Source of the DNA: an uncultured Gammaproteobacteria bacterium | GTDB lineage: Bacteria; Pseudomonadota; Gammaproteobacteria; Arenicellales; JAANXG01 | Assembly (NCBI GenBank): GCA_947258975.1 | Contig: CAMYKK010000003.1 | Location: 150,503 to 214,502, forward strand | Reading direction: 5' to 3' | DNA length: 64,000 nucleotides | Part shown: positions 1 to 9,239 of the stretch, in pieces | Layout: every line of letters starts with the position of its first letter | Numbering within the stretch: position 1 is the stretch's first letter | Notes under the pieces: model-generated | What the model was told of the DNA's origin: nothing | The model's input: only the letters and a program-made list of their open reading frames with translations | The model's database searches: none | Program-made: the position numbers and the translations under genes

Positions 1-948
1 TGTTTGATAGGAGTCAACCGCGTCGTTGACCGCAGCGTCAACAGTCTCTTGCCACCGTACCGCTGCATCGTGTTCCAGCCGGACCGGCCGCAGCCATTCC
101 TCCCAGTGCTCATTGAGCAGGGCGCGGGCCCCCGTATCACGCAGCGTCGCGGTGACCGGCTGCAATGTCTTGTTTACCGTGCGCAGAAAATCGTCCGAAG
201 CCGGGTTCGCCAGCAATGTATGGAGGTTTCCGTCTTCAACGTAGGGTAAGCTGCAGATCGGGATTTCCTGAGCGTGATAACGCGACTCCTCAATCCGACC
301 TTGCAAGGCGGATCGCAGTCTTGGTAGGTCCTGGCTTGCTTTATTGAGACAAATGAGCAGCGGCCGACGCAGGGGAAACAGCAAGTCCAACAATTTCCAC
401 ACGGATAAATCGGAGTACTTCTCCCTGCTGACCACGAGGATGATCAGATCGGACAGCGTGGCGGCCTGGGTGACCAAGGTGCGATATTCCCGCGACGAGT
501 GTGAGTCAAAATCAGGGGTGTCCCACACGGTGTAGGCACTATTTGCTAGTGCCCTTTTCGGATCATCGATAGCAGACAAGGACACCAATTCTTTGCGTGT
601 CTGGGAGAAAAACGCACCAACTTTACCATGCTGTGTATCACTGGTATTCACGGTGAATCCTTGTAAGGTGCGCGTAAAACCGGCGAGTGGACTGGTCCTT
701 GCCGCCTCCATTCCCAGCAGCAGGTTGACGATCGTGCTCTTGCCTGACTGTGTTGGCCCCAATACGGTGATATGCAACGGCACGGGACTATGTTCCATGA
801 GGTCCTTGAGTGCACCGATCGCCAGGTCCAAACTAAACACCGGTCCGCTGATCTCGCTGCCGGAGTCGTTGTGGATGCGTTGGTACGCTGAGCGCAGGCG
901 TCGCAGAAAGCCGTGTAGCAGTTCTACGGCGTCCTTCGAGGGTGACAT
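1..948 (-). CDS. GTPase / dynamin-like P-loop protein, C-terminus beyond window edge
   Basis: Minus-strand frame open from ATG at 948 (MSPSKDAVELLHGFLRRLRSAYQRI...) with Walker A GPTQSGKST and a DTPDFDS G3-like motif; runs off the window start. Confidence 0.7.
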   Translation of the reverse strand, partial: MSPSKDAVELLHGFLRRLRSAYQRIHNDSGSEISGPVFSLDLAIGALKDLMEHSPVPLHITVLGPTQSGKSTIVNLLLGMEAARTSPLAGFTRTLQGFTVNTSDTQHGKVGAFFSQTRKELVSLSAIDDPKRALANSAYTVWDTPDFDSHSSREYRTLVTQAATLSDLIILVVSREKYSDLSVWKLLDLLFPLRRPLLICLNKASQDLPRLRSALQGRIEESRYHAQEIPICSLPYVEDGNLHTLLANPASDDFLRTVNKTLQPVTATLRDTGARALLNEHWEEWLRPVRLEHDAAVRWQETVDAAVNDAVDSYQT

Positions 949-1108
949 GATTAATCGACGGTGCGGAGGGTTGTCTGTTCTACGGGGCCGGGTCCCGTAG
1001 GGACGGGCGCGGTAATTCTTGACGCCGCCGCCACAAGTCGGGCTTGATTCTCGAGATCAAACCGCTATGCGTGTTTTCCACCGAATTGGCGAATATCCAT
1101 GCGCCCGG

Positions 1109-1396
1109 TCAAATCGCTTTATGATGCGTGGGGGGATGAAATTTTCGTACCGCCAGCAGATACTCCGATTTGGCCACTACGCCATCTCCATCAAGGTCGA
1201 GCAACTGATAATCAACCGGGAATCCGCCGCCCTCGGTGTGTGCGTATTCCTCGGAAGTCAAAACTCCATCGCGGTCTAGATCCATCTGTTCAAATAATCC
1301 GGTTGCGAACGACTCCATGGTTTTTGTGTCGAACTCTTGTGCGCGTGCTCCACTCACAACCAGTAACAGGATTAGAAAAACTATTGAATGTTTCAT
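1109..1396 (-). CDS. Secreted EF-hand domain protein
   Basis: Signal peptide MKHSIVFLILLLVVSGARAQ; two EF-hand loops DLDRDGVLTSEEY and DLDGDGVVAKSEY. Confidence 0.75.
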   Translation of the reverse strand: MKHSIVFLILLLVVSGARAQEFDTKTMESFATGLFEQMDLDRDGVLTSEEYAHTEGGGFPVDYQLLDLDGDGVVAKSEYLLAVRKFHPPTHHKAI

Positions 1397-1470
1397 GACG
1401 ATTCCGGTTCGGTCCTGGATGATCGCATTATATGCCAGAAACGGTCGCAGCATATCCAACTCGGGCGGTG

Positions 1471-3384
1471 TTACACATTATCCGCGTCGTGGGTGTAGGT
1501 CTCCAATTCCACAGCGGCATTCGACACTGTGCGTTTGGGCTGGATGAGAGGTTGTGGTTCACGATACGCGGTTAATTCCCTAGCGGGGATTCGCCAAAAA
1601 CAAATTGGGTCGGAAAATCCCGTCAGTGCAATCGTTTCCCGTACTGGAGAATAACCATCGAGTATCAGCGCAATCTGTGGATCATCGGCAAGTGCGGCCG
1701 ACATGACGATGTCGCCACCGTCACTTCGCGCTTGAAGCCTGGCGGCCAAATTGACTGCCGAACCATAATAATCGAGTCGGTCATTCAGGTTCACCGATAG
1801 GCACCGGCCGGTATGCAGTCCGAGTTTGACAATGATCGGGTCTCGATCGGATGTCCGATTAAACCAATTAATGTCATGCTGAATGCGTATCGCGCAATTG
1901 AGTGCGTCGACAGGATTAAAGAATACTGCCATAACTGCGTCCCCGATCTTTTTTACGATGCTCCCATCATGCTCATGGACCGCATCGCCGAGTATCTCGA
2001 AGTGCTCACGTACCAGTACATATGCCTGTGCGTCACCAATCTGATCGTACATCGCCGTCGACCCCTTGAGATCAGTGAACAGGAACGATATCGAATCAAT
2101 TTCGACGTCGTCCCCGGGACGCAGGACATCATCATTGAACAAGTCCCGAAATGCCTGCAGCGTAGTGGCACGATGAGCGGTCAAGGCGTCGCGCCGCCAC
2201 ATGAGTTCCTCGAGGATGAATGTCAACGGCCGGTGGCTGCGGTTGATGAACGCAACCATGCCCACGCTGACTGGCCCTCCGGTGGTAATGGCATCGCGTT
2301 CGGCAACCACCTCCGGAAAGCTTCCCCCTGTATAGGTCACGTTACATTCGTCTCCGGGTTCGAGGGTGCGAATCCTGTAGCCTACATCCGGCGTCAGTTG
2401 AACAGATTCCATGCGTTGTTCTCCGGCCGCAAGGGACAATTGCGCCAGAATATGCGGTGTGCTCATTGGTCCCATCAAGCAGTACTCCCGGTGGTCCAGG
2501 GCGCGGATTGTTGTAGCCGGATGAAAAACGAGTTCAATATTTTGTGAGAAACTTAATCCAAAGTCGATGTTGCAGGTCGAGCAATGAGCGCCCGTTGGTA
2601 GATCTTTCAGCGCCGCGACGCTGGCCTTGCCGGTTTGACATCGTGGACACAACAGTGACCAGCGTAATCCTAATAGACCCTGCCGTACCGCCTCCAAGCA
2701 CACCTCGATGGCATGGCGTTCAGGCACATCCCACAATCGCGCTAGAGCCAATGGCCGCATGCTCGCCACGTCGGCTTCCGGCCTGGTGATGACGTACTCA
2801 ACCAGCGTATGCGCAAGGTCATGACCGTGTCGTGTTGACTCGATTCGATCCGCGATTTGTGCGGTGCGTCGGGCCATTTCTTTTGGCAACGCCGGTGGCT
2901 TGATCTCGAATTGAGTCTCTCTCCACCCTTCGCAATACGCCTCCGCATCCGAAACCAAGCGCGTGAATTTACTGTATATCCGTTTGAAGAAACCGGGGCC
3001 GAGCAGAAGCTGGCCCAGGACGTTGGCCGGTTCGACTTCGATGGTGTACTCACCGTGGCTGCCGCCCCCGTTGGGGCGGAGCCGAAACGTGGCACAAAGA
3101 TAATTGAATGGTCCGTTGCGGAATCTTCTGCAATGACGGAACCATCGCTTCGACACCCAATTCTGCGGTTCATCATCCCAGGTGATGGTCAGCGGGCCGA
3201 CATTGGCATGAGCGACGAAGCTGACCGAACCGTCCGGCCGCGGGATCTCGTCGATATCGTGCTTGGGGAAACCGGCGGCTTCGTTAAAGAGCGCGGTGTC
3301 GGCCAACACAGACCACATGCGCTCTGCCGGAACCGCAAATTGCCAATCAAAGGTAATGCTTCTCACTTTCGACATGGGCGTCAA
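1471..3384 (-). CDS. SRPBCC-like domain, Cys4 zinc-ribbon-like region and class III adenylate/guanylate cyclase domain fusion
   Basis: 637 aa; C-terminal SFLFTDLKGSTAMYDQIGD...KKIGDAVMAVFF...DYYGSAVNLAARLQ is a class III cyclase; central CPRCQ...CSTCN; N-terminus resembles SRPBCC/polyketide-cyclase fold. Confidence 0.8.
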   Translation of the reverse strand: MTPMSKVRSITFDWQFAVPAERMWSVLADTALFNEAAGFPKHDIDEIPRPDGSVSFVAHANVGPLTITWDDEPQNWVSKRWFRHCRRFRNGPFNYLCATFRLRPNGGGSHGEYTIEVEPANVLGQLLLGPGFFKRIYSKFTRLVSDAEAYCEGWRETQFEIKPPALPKEMARRTAQIADRIESTRHGHDLAHTLVEYVITRPEADVASMRPLALARLWDVPERHAIEVCLEAVRQGLLGLRWSLLCPRCQTGKASVAALKDLPTGAHCSTCNIDFGLSFSQNIELVFHPATTIRALDHREYCLMGPMSTPHILAQLSLAAGEQRMESVQLTPDVGYRIRTLEPGDECNVTYTGGSFPEVVAERDAITTGGPVSVGMVAFINRSHRPLTFILEELMWRRDALTAHRATTLQAFRDLFNDDVLRPGDDVEIDSISFLFTDLKGSTAMYDQIGDAQAYVLVREHFEILGDAVHEHDGSIVKKIGDAVMAVFFNPVDALNCAIRIQHDINWFNRTSDRDPIIVKLGLHTGRCLSVNLNDRLDYYGSAVNLAARLQARSDGGDIVMSAALADDPQIALILDGYSPVRETIALTGFSDPICFWRIPARELTAYREPQPLIQPKRTVSNAAVELETYTHDADNV

Positions 3385-3625
3385 ACGTACGCAAGTTGCA
3401 AGGGACGAAACAACCTGCCTTTCTTAATAAGACGTAAAAACGTCCATAAATGGGCGGTTCGTGCCCGTCTCAATGCGGCCAATATTGGTGTAAGGGTGCC
3501 AGGATCTTGCTGCCTCGTTGACCACCTCATGATGGCCCCAGTTTGCGGCGTCTCAGCCCGCATGACGATGAGTGGCTGCGCGAAGCCATCGCTGAGCGAG
3601 TGTTCCTGTCAGAGCCCAACAAGCG

Positions 3626-4414
3626 TTACCACCGATATCGATTTCCCAGGATTGCAACAAGATCATCATTGGGTTGCTTGAAATATGCCGCTACTCTTTT
3701 GCGCGTGTCCGCCGACAGGTTCGTGTACCTTCCTACCTCCTGCGCCTGGGTGTTGTGCGGGTAAATCTTTTCGACGCCCAAGAACTCATAGACTTCGTCC
3801 AACGATTGTTTCGGGTCCTGAAAAAATTCTTCACTCTTGATAAATAAGAACTGGTCACGGTTGAAATGGCGAAGCCAATGTTTGATGTGATCTGCGTATC
3901 TTCCCCGATACAAATAGAGCGAACTTTGTTCGGATGACATGTCGTCGTTGGCGATAGCCTCCTCGAACGTCGGGAAGTCCCTCCTGTCCTCCCGTCGTTT
4001 GTTCATGCTGTAGGCAGAATATGCCCGGTCTATGGGATCTCGCAGAAGGGCAATCAACTTGACGTCCCGCAAGTCCTTTTTAATCCTCGGCGGTACGGTC
4101 TCGTCGAACAAATAGTACGGAGATGCTTCGCCGGTGAGCTGATGCCTGCTGAACAGACTCAACGGAAAGAAACTTTTGTACCATCCCAGCCCTTTGCCTC
4201 GCAAGGTGTAGTAATTGTAATAATGAATTTCCTTTATCGCCGAGACTCTGATACTTGGGTGCTGCGACAAATAGAAATACAGCGAAGAAGTTCCCGCTTT
4301 CTGGGCTCCGATAATGATAAAGTCGGGCATCCGGCGCCACCGGCTGGTAAGACGTCGATACACGCTGGCGACAGCCAAACGAGACTTTACAAGGAAGTGC
4401 GTGCATCGCAGCAT
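3626..4414 (-). CDS. Sulfotransferase domain protein
   Basis: PAPS-binding loop PDFIIIGAQKAGTSSLYFYLSQHPSI and LIALLRDPIDRAYSAY motif. Confidence 0.85.
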   Translation of the reverse strand: MLRCTHFLVKSRLAVASVYRRLTSRWRRMPDFIIIGAQKAGTSSLYFYLSQHPSIRVSAIKEIHYYNYYTLRGKGLGWYKSFFPLSLFSRHQLTGEASPYYLFDETVPPRIKKDLRDVKLIALLRDPIDRAYSAYSMNKRREDRRDFPTFEEAIANDDMSSEQSSLYLYRGRYADHIKHWLRHFNRDQFLFIKSEEFFQDPKQSLDEVYEFLGVEKIYPHNTQAQEVGRYTNLSADTRKRVAAYFKQPNDDLVAILGNRYRW

Positions 4415-4442
4415 ATGACAATATCTCGCCGATTTTCGTCGG

Positions 4443-5546
4443 CTATCGATTCCGTTTTTTTACGAACCGTTTGACGTTACCGTTATTTGGGACAGTACTG
4501 TCTTCAGGTTCGGATGTTGTGGCTACTTGGGTGCGATGCCAATATTTGGGCGCCCATTCTTGTATGGACAAGCTGCTGCGTTTGCCTAACGTGTTGAAAT
4601 TAGCCGTTAACCACGCGTCTGACTCTCGACGGCCAGTCTCGCGAAGCTTGGTCAGGAACGACCACGCGGTGTCATATTTCGTATGCATGCTGAATTGCTT
4701 CATCTCCTCGTTGGCGTGCACGAGATGAAAGTAGGTACGGTGGAACCTGGGATCATCGACGACGCCGGCTTCGATCAACCGTGTGATCTCGGCAATGTGC
4801 CGAATTTCGCGCATAAGATTTGAGTTGAAAGTGATTTCGTTCAAGCGTTCGGAAATGTCCTGTGCGGTTACCGGAACCTCTTCGCGGTGAGTGGGATTGA
4901 TTTGAACGATCAGAATATCGTTGGCGTCGCAATCATTGACCAACGGTTCCAATACAGGATTGCCGGTAAACCCACCATCCCAATAGTACTCGCCATCTAC
5001 TTCCACCGTGTGATGTATTTGTGGCAGGCACGCAGATGCAAGCAAAGCGGAAACGCTCAGTTCCCTGTTGGTAAAGATTCGCAGGCGGTTGGTGCGTATA
5101 TTAGTGGCCGATACGAATAGTTTGAGTTCCGAACAATGTCGCAGGCAATCGAAGTCGATGGTGTTGACCAACACATCTTTTAATGGATTGATATTGAACG
5201 GATTGAGTTGATACGGAGAGGCGAGATGAGACAGTATGTTCAGCCACATGGCCGTCGGTGGCCAAGCTGGGCCGGTGGGATTGAGCGCGCTAGAATGGTA
5301 TGGATTGAACGAACCATAGCGGCTCATGGTGCGCCAAAATTTTTCCAGCGCCGCGGCCGCCCCTGCGCGTCCATTTTTATGATAACCGTCCGCAAGCACC
5401 GCAGCGTTTATTGCTCCTGCGCTGGTACCGCTGATGCCATCGATTTTGATGCGTTCGTCTTCGATCAATCTTTCCAGTACGCCCCATGTAAAAGCCCCGT
5501 GGGCGCCGCCCCCTTGGAGGGCGAGCGATATCGATTTTGCAGTCAC
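4443..5546 (-). CDS. Patatin-like phospholipase
   Basis: ALQGGGAHGAFTWGVL, GTSAG nucleophile elbow, DGG motif; GTG start at 5546 preceded by AAGGAGG. Confidence 0.85.
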   Translation of the reverse strand: MTAKSISLALQGGGAHGAFTWGVLERLIEDERIKIDGISGTSAGAINAAVLADGYHKNGRAGAAAALEKFWRTMSRYGSFNPYHSSALNPTGPAWPPTAMWLNILSHLASPYQLNPFNINPLKDVLVNTIDFDCLRHCSELKLFVSATNIRTNRLRIFTNRELSVSALLASACLPQIHHTVEVDGEYYWDGGFTGNPVLEPLVNDCDANDILIVQINPTHREEVPVTAQDISERLNEITFNSNLMREIRHIAEITRLIEAGVVDDPRFHRTYFHLVHANEEMKQFSMHTKYDTAWSFLTKLRETGRRESDAWLTANFNTLGKRSSLSIQEWAPKYWHRTQVATTSEPEDSTVPNNGNVKRFVKKRNR

Positions 5547-5933
5547 GGTATCCTCCTTCTGGAGGAGAGCCCTACACTGCACCAAGCTTTCTGGATGACC
5601 GCACGGGTAGCGCGCGTTGACACCGCGCTGTAGCGACATCTATAGCCGTAGCTATGGATTGAGCGAATCACGAGTCGGGGTGTTCGAGATCGTGCGGACG
5701 CCGGGGTAGTCCGGCCTCTATTCGCGGTCTGCACCGGAAAGACGCACGGCGTGTCGTATAAGATCGGAAACATTCGATTCTCCAGGTTGCTTGGACGGAT
5801 TAGGGGTGGACCATCTTGGGCGATTTGTGGACTGGGATCTTCCGCGCACTCAGGATTCGTATTTATACCGACATTGATCGTGCGTGCAAGCTCTCAAAAA
5901 CAACGCCGTCCTCGGCCCTGATGTTGACGGCAA

Positions 5934-6012
5934 GTTTTACGCCAAGAATCCCGGAAGCTAGCGAAAAGACTTGTCCTGCGCGTAGTCGCAGGATCGGTTG
6001 GTGAGGACGCCG
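5934..6012 (+). repeat. Dispersed repeat, copy A
   Basis: GCCAAGAATCCCGGAAGCTAGCGAAAAGACTTGTCCTGCGCGTAGTCGCAGGATCGGTTGG, close to copies at 25.2, 42.8 and (minus) 20.0 kb. Confidence 0.8.
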
Positions 6013-6206
6013 TGCCCGTGTGTTGTGACGTCACGACCCATAATCCGCGGCGAAGCTTATCAGCTCATGGGATGGAACTGAAATGACCGCTGCAATGTTT
6101 GCCGCTGCGGGTACAATGCTGTGTGCGGTTACTCTGTGCCCTCGTCCGGCCTTTGGTATCGGCAAGGTCTCAATGGCTCGCGGGGCGACTTGGTGCGATG
6201 CACAGG

Positions 6207-6494
6207 TCAGTTCTCTCCCGCACGCTCGAATCGGCACCCGTACCGCGTGCTGCGTACCCCGGTTTGCTCGATGCGCACGATGACCCCACTAAATCGCAAG
6301 ATCGCACCGTTATGTTCCTCATGGATCTCGGCGTTAATTACGGTTCCCAGTTCGAGCTCGTGATCGCTCTCGAGCAGGATCCCGGTGCGACTCATGTCGA
6401 CGACGACGCCTTGTGCAATCTGGTTGTCGTTGTGCATGCGGAAGCGTATCGGGGCGCCGATGGTTAGCCGTGGCGCGTCGCGTTTCTCTGTCAT
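6207..6494 (-). CDS. PilZ domain protein
   Basis: MTEKRDAPRLTIGAPIRFRM...VVDMSRTGILLESDHELELGTVINAEI...GCRFE fits PilZ. Confidence 0.75.
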   Translation of the reverse strand: MTEKRDAPRLTIGAPIRFRMHNDNQIAQGVVVDMSRTGILLESDHELELGTVINAEIHEEHNGAILRFSGVIVRIEQTGVRSTRYGCRFERAGEN

Positions 6495-7111
6495 CGCAAT
6501 ATTTGACCCCGTTAGTGCGTACGTCAAAAGTGTTGCGGGACATTCACGCCGCAACTGGCCGTTGTCGCGCATACGCGACGCCCCGCCGATTGTTTGCTGG
6601 TGATTGGTGAACGCAATGGGTGATTGCGTCTTCCCAAAAACCCCCTAAAAACCTAGGATATTGTTCGGACAGTGATTAATATTTAAGTCTAGCAGTCCAA
6701 CCGCAAAATCAAGCCCGGATTCATTGCCGTCCCACACCGGCTGACGATTCCGCAAGGACCGCATTCACGAAACTCGCGGCCGTAACCGAAAACCCAGCGC
6801 GCTAGGGGCAGCAGAGCGGCGAACTGGAATGAAAACGGGATCATCCTCGCGCGTGTCGCCTCCTGTCTCGTGGGCAGCCCCGGGTATGGATTACAAGCTC
6901 TTGTATTTTTTACTATTATCCGGGCGGTATGCGTCGCCGCGAATACAGAACCTGGCGGTGAACAAGCATCCAATTCGACATATCAGACAATCCGTTAGCG
7001 CCGCTTTCCCGGTCTTGATGCAATATGCGAGTTACAGGATAAATGTGCAGATGACAGCTTGATGAGCGCAGGTATAATGGATCTACCGTAGCGAAATAGT
7101 GTTTCAAAGCC

Positions 7112-7369
7112 ATGCCGACCTATGATTATCTCTGTGGTGCCACCGGACGCGTATTCGAAGTCCGCCACTCCATTCACGGCAAACTGCGTTGCTGGGGCGA
7201 GTTATGCGCGGCGGTTGGGATGGACCCCGGCGATGTCGCGCTGGATACACCCGTAGAGCGCCTGATCAACGGTGGAAATGTGGTCAACAGCAGTGTGCTC
7301 AAAAACCCCGACGGTCCGCCTTGTGGTGCCGCCGCATCGCGCTGCAGGCGCGTATGTGGGTTGAATTAA
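7112..7369 (+). CDS. FmdB-like zinc ribbon family small protein
   Basis: N-terminus MPTYDYLCGATGRVFEV typical of FmdB-like proteins; Cys-containing C-terminus CGAAASRCRRVCGLN. Confidence 0.6.
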   Translation: MPTYDYLCGATGRVFEVRHSIHGKLRCWGELCAAVGMDPGDVALDTPVERLINGGNVVNSSVLKNPDGPPCGAAASRCRRVCGLN

Positions 7370-7397
7370 CGGGGCATGCCAGGCTGGTAACCCGGTT

Positions 7398-7964
7398 TTG
7401 AACGCTGCGCACCGGCAATTGCTTGTTCACGTTGGAGCCCGCCAGGTACCGCACTCCGGCCGCACCTTGCTCGATCATCTAAGGGGCACCTACGAGCTGT
7501 TAACGCAGTGGGAGTGCAACGAAGCGACGTGCGTTGCCGGTTTGTTTCACAGCATTTACGGCACCCAAACATTTGCGCATTCGTTACTCGACCACAGCCA
7601 ACGTGGCTATGTTCGCAGCCTGATTGGCGTTGCAGCAGAGCAGTTGGTTTATTTTTTCAGCACGACCGACCGCAATAAATATTTTGACAATATCGGCGCC
7701 AGCGATGTAATGCTATTGAACACTATTGACGGCGAGTTGGTGGAAGTTCCATCCGCGACTCTGAACGCTTTGGTCGCCATCGAAGTCGCCAATACCGTGG
7801 AGCAAATTCCGCATAAGCCGCGGATCTCCCGCGGGGTAATGGAAGTCTACACACGGCAATGTGAAGCAGCCAAAGCCGTCATCCCCGATGAGGCCTTTAG
7901 GCAATGTGTGCGCGTGTTTGCTCATCATCGCTCGGAAGCAGGTTTGGGCGATCAGCAGTTTTGA
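7398..7964 (+). CDS. DUF6817-like / HD-like domain protein
   Basis: HSGRTLLDHLRGTYELL...CVAGLFHSIYGT is characteristic of this family. Confidence 0.65.
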   Translation: MNAAHRQLLVHVGARQVPHSGRTLLDHLRGTYELLTQWECNEATCVAGLFHSIYGTQTFAHSLLDHSQRGYVRSLIGVAAEQLVYFFSTTDRNKYFDNIGASDVMLLNTIDGELVEVPSATLNALVAIEVANTVEQIPHKPRISRGVMEVYTRQCEAAKAVIPDEAFRQCVRVFAHHRSEAGLGDQQF

Positions 7965-8030
7965 TATGCCCTCAAAGCCGTGCGTGTGCAGATTCACAAA
8001 AGTACCCACTAGACAATTGAGGAGTATGAA

Positions 8031-8534
8031 ATGAAATACGGTGTACTGGTTGCCGCAGCCACTCTGTTCGTGAACACAGCGTTGTCGCACGCTGATGAAG
8101 AAGCACCGGCGACGCTTCCGATTCAGCGGTTGAGCCTGGACTTGGCGGTAAAAGCCGCCATGTCCACGATCGAGGCCTGTCGGGAGAAGGGCATGAACGT
8201 TACCGTGGCGATGGTGGACCGCGGTGGTCGGCAACAGGTCGTGTTGCGCGACACGCTTGCGATGCCGCTCACCGTGGACGTCGCGCAGCAGAAGGCCTAT
8301 GCGGCGATGAATTTCAATGCGCCGACGTCGCAACTCGAAAGTCGATTCACGTCGCCGTTCTCTCCCGGCAAGATAGAGGGGATCATATTGTCCGCCGGCG
8401 GTTTGCCCATAACCGCCGGCGGAACCATCATCGGCGGCATTGGTGTCAGCGGCGCGCCGTCCGGTAAAACGGACGAGGCATGCGCCAGCGCCGGTCTGGA
8501 TGCGATTACGGCGGAGCTAGAAATGTCCATGTAA
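8031..8534 (+). CDS. Secreted GlcG/HbpS family heme-binding protein
   Basis: Signal peptide; AMVDRGGRQQVVLRD...GGLPITAGGTIIGGIGVSGA is the GlcG/HbpS signature. Confidence 0.8.
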   Translation: MKYGVLVAAATLFVNTALSHADEEAPATLPIQRLSLDLAVKAAMSTIEACREKGMNVTVAMVDRGGRQQVVLRDTLAMPLTVDVAQQKAYAAMNFNAPTSQLESRFTSPFSPGKIEGIILSAGGLPITAGGTIIGGIGVSGAPSGKTDEACASAGLDAITAELEMSM

Positions 8535-8670
8535 CGATTGTTCTTATTTTAATTTCATTCAGCGTGTGTTCACACGTGGTTCAGCGCTGATTCATGGCCG
8601 ATGCGCTAGGGTGACGCGTAATCCAATCACTTGCGGATTTCCCGGCGAAACTTTAACAAAGGAGACGGCC

Positions 8671-9189
8671 ATGAAAACGTACGTAATACGATTCGTCCTG
8701 CCGCTGATCGGCACCACACTACTGGGTATGGGTCAGGCCGAGGCGCGGCAGTCCCATCTTCCGAATCACCAGCGCGTAGCGCAAGCGGCTGATGATTTCG
8801 AACAGGCGGCGGAGCACATGCATCATCACCTCCACCATATCCTGGGACGCGCTCACCTGACCAAATCGGCGCGCAAGCTCATCCGGGCCGCGAGACTATA
8901 CCGGCGCGCCCTCGAACCGCACGCGCCGCGCCGGCATCAGCGTCGGTTATTCGAAGAACTCGCTGCGGGTTTTCACGATTTTCGCAGCCAATACCGGTAT
9001 ACCTATCTCCCCGGGTCGCACCGCACCCACCAAGCGTTACGCCGGTTGCAGGGGTCGTTTCGGGATCTCAGACGTGAAACCCGCCATGCCCGTCGCCATC
9101 GCTACCAGTATCGGAGCTATGGCGGCGGCCGCAAAGATTATCCATGGTGGCCGAACAAGGGTGTTGTGGTGCTGGATGATTCACCCTAG
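8671..9189 (+). CDS. Secreted His/Arg-rich hypothetical protein
   Basis: ATG after AAAGGAG; signal peptide MKTYVIRFVLPLIGTTLLGMGQAEA; HMHHHLHH cluster. Confidence 0.6.
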   Translation: MKTYVIRFVLPLIGTTLLGMGQAEARQSHLPNHQRVAQAADDFEQAAEHMHHHLHHILGRAHLTKSARKLIRAARLYRRALEPHAPRRHQRRLFEELAAGFHDFRSQYRYTYLPGSHRTHQALRRLQGSFRDLRRETRHARRHRYQYRSYGGGRKDYPWWPNKGVVVLDDSP

Positions 9190-9239
9190 CTGCAGACACT
9201 ATAGCTACAACTGCCTCCGATTGCTCCTGCTGTGACTCG

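Noticed and set aside
2857-3681. 274-aa plus-strand ORF opposite the cyclase gene
   Set aside because: Shadow ORF; minus-strand frame has clear domain motifs.
6083-6283. Plus-strand ORF with a signal-peptide-like start (MTAAMFAAAGTMLCAVTLCPRPAFG)
   Set aside because: Overlaps the 3' part of the PilZ gene antisense and ends without a plausible mature domain.
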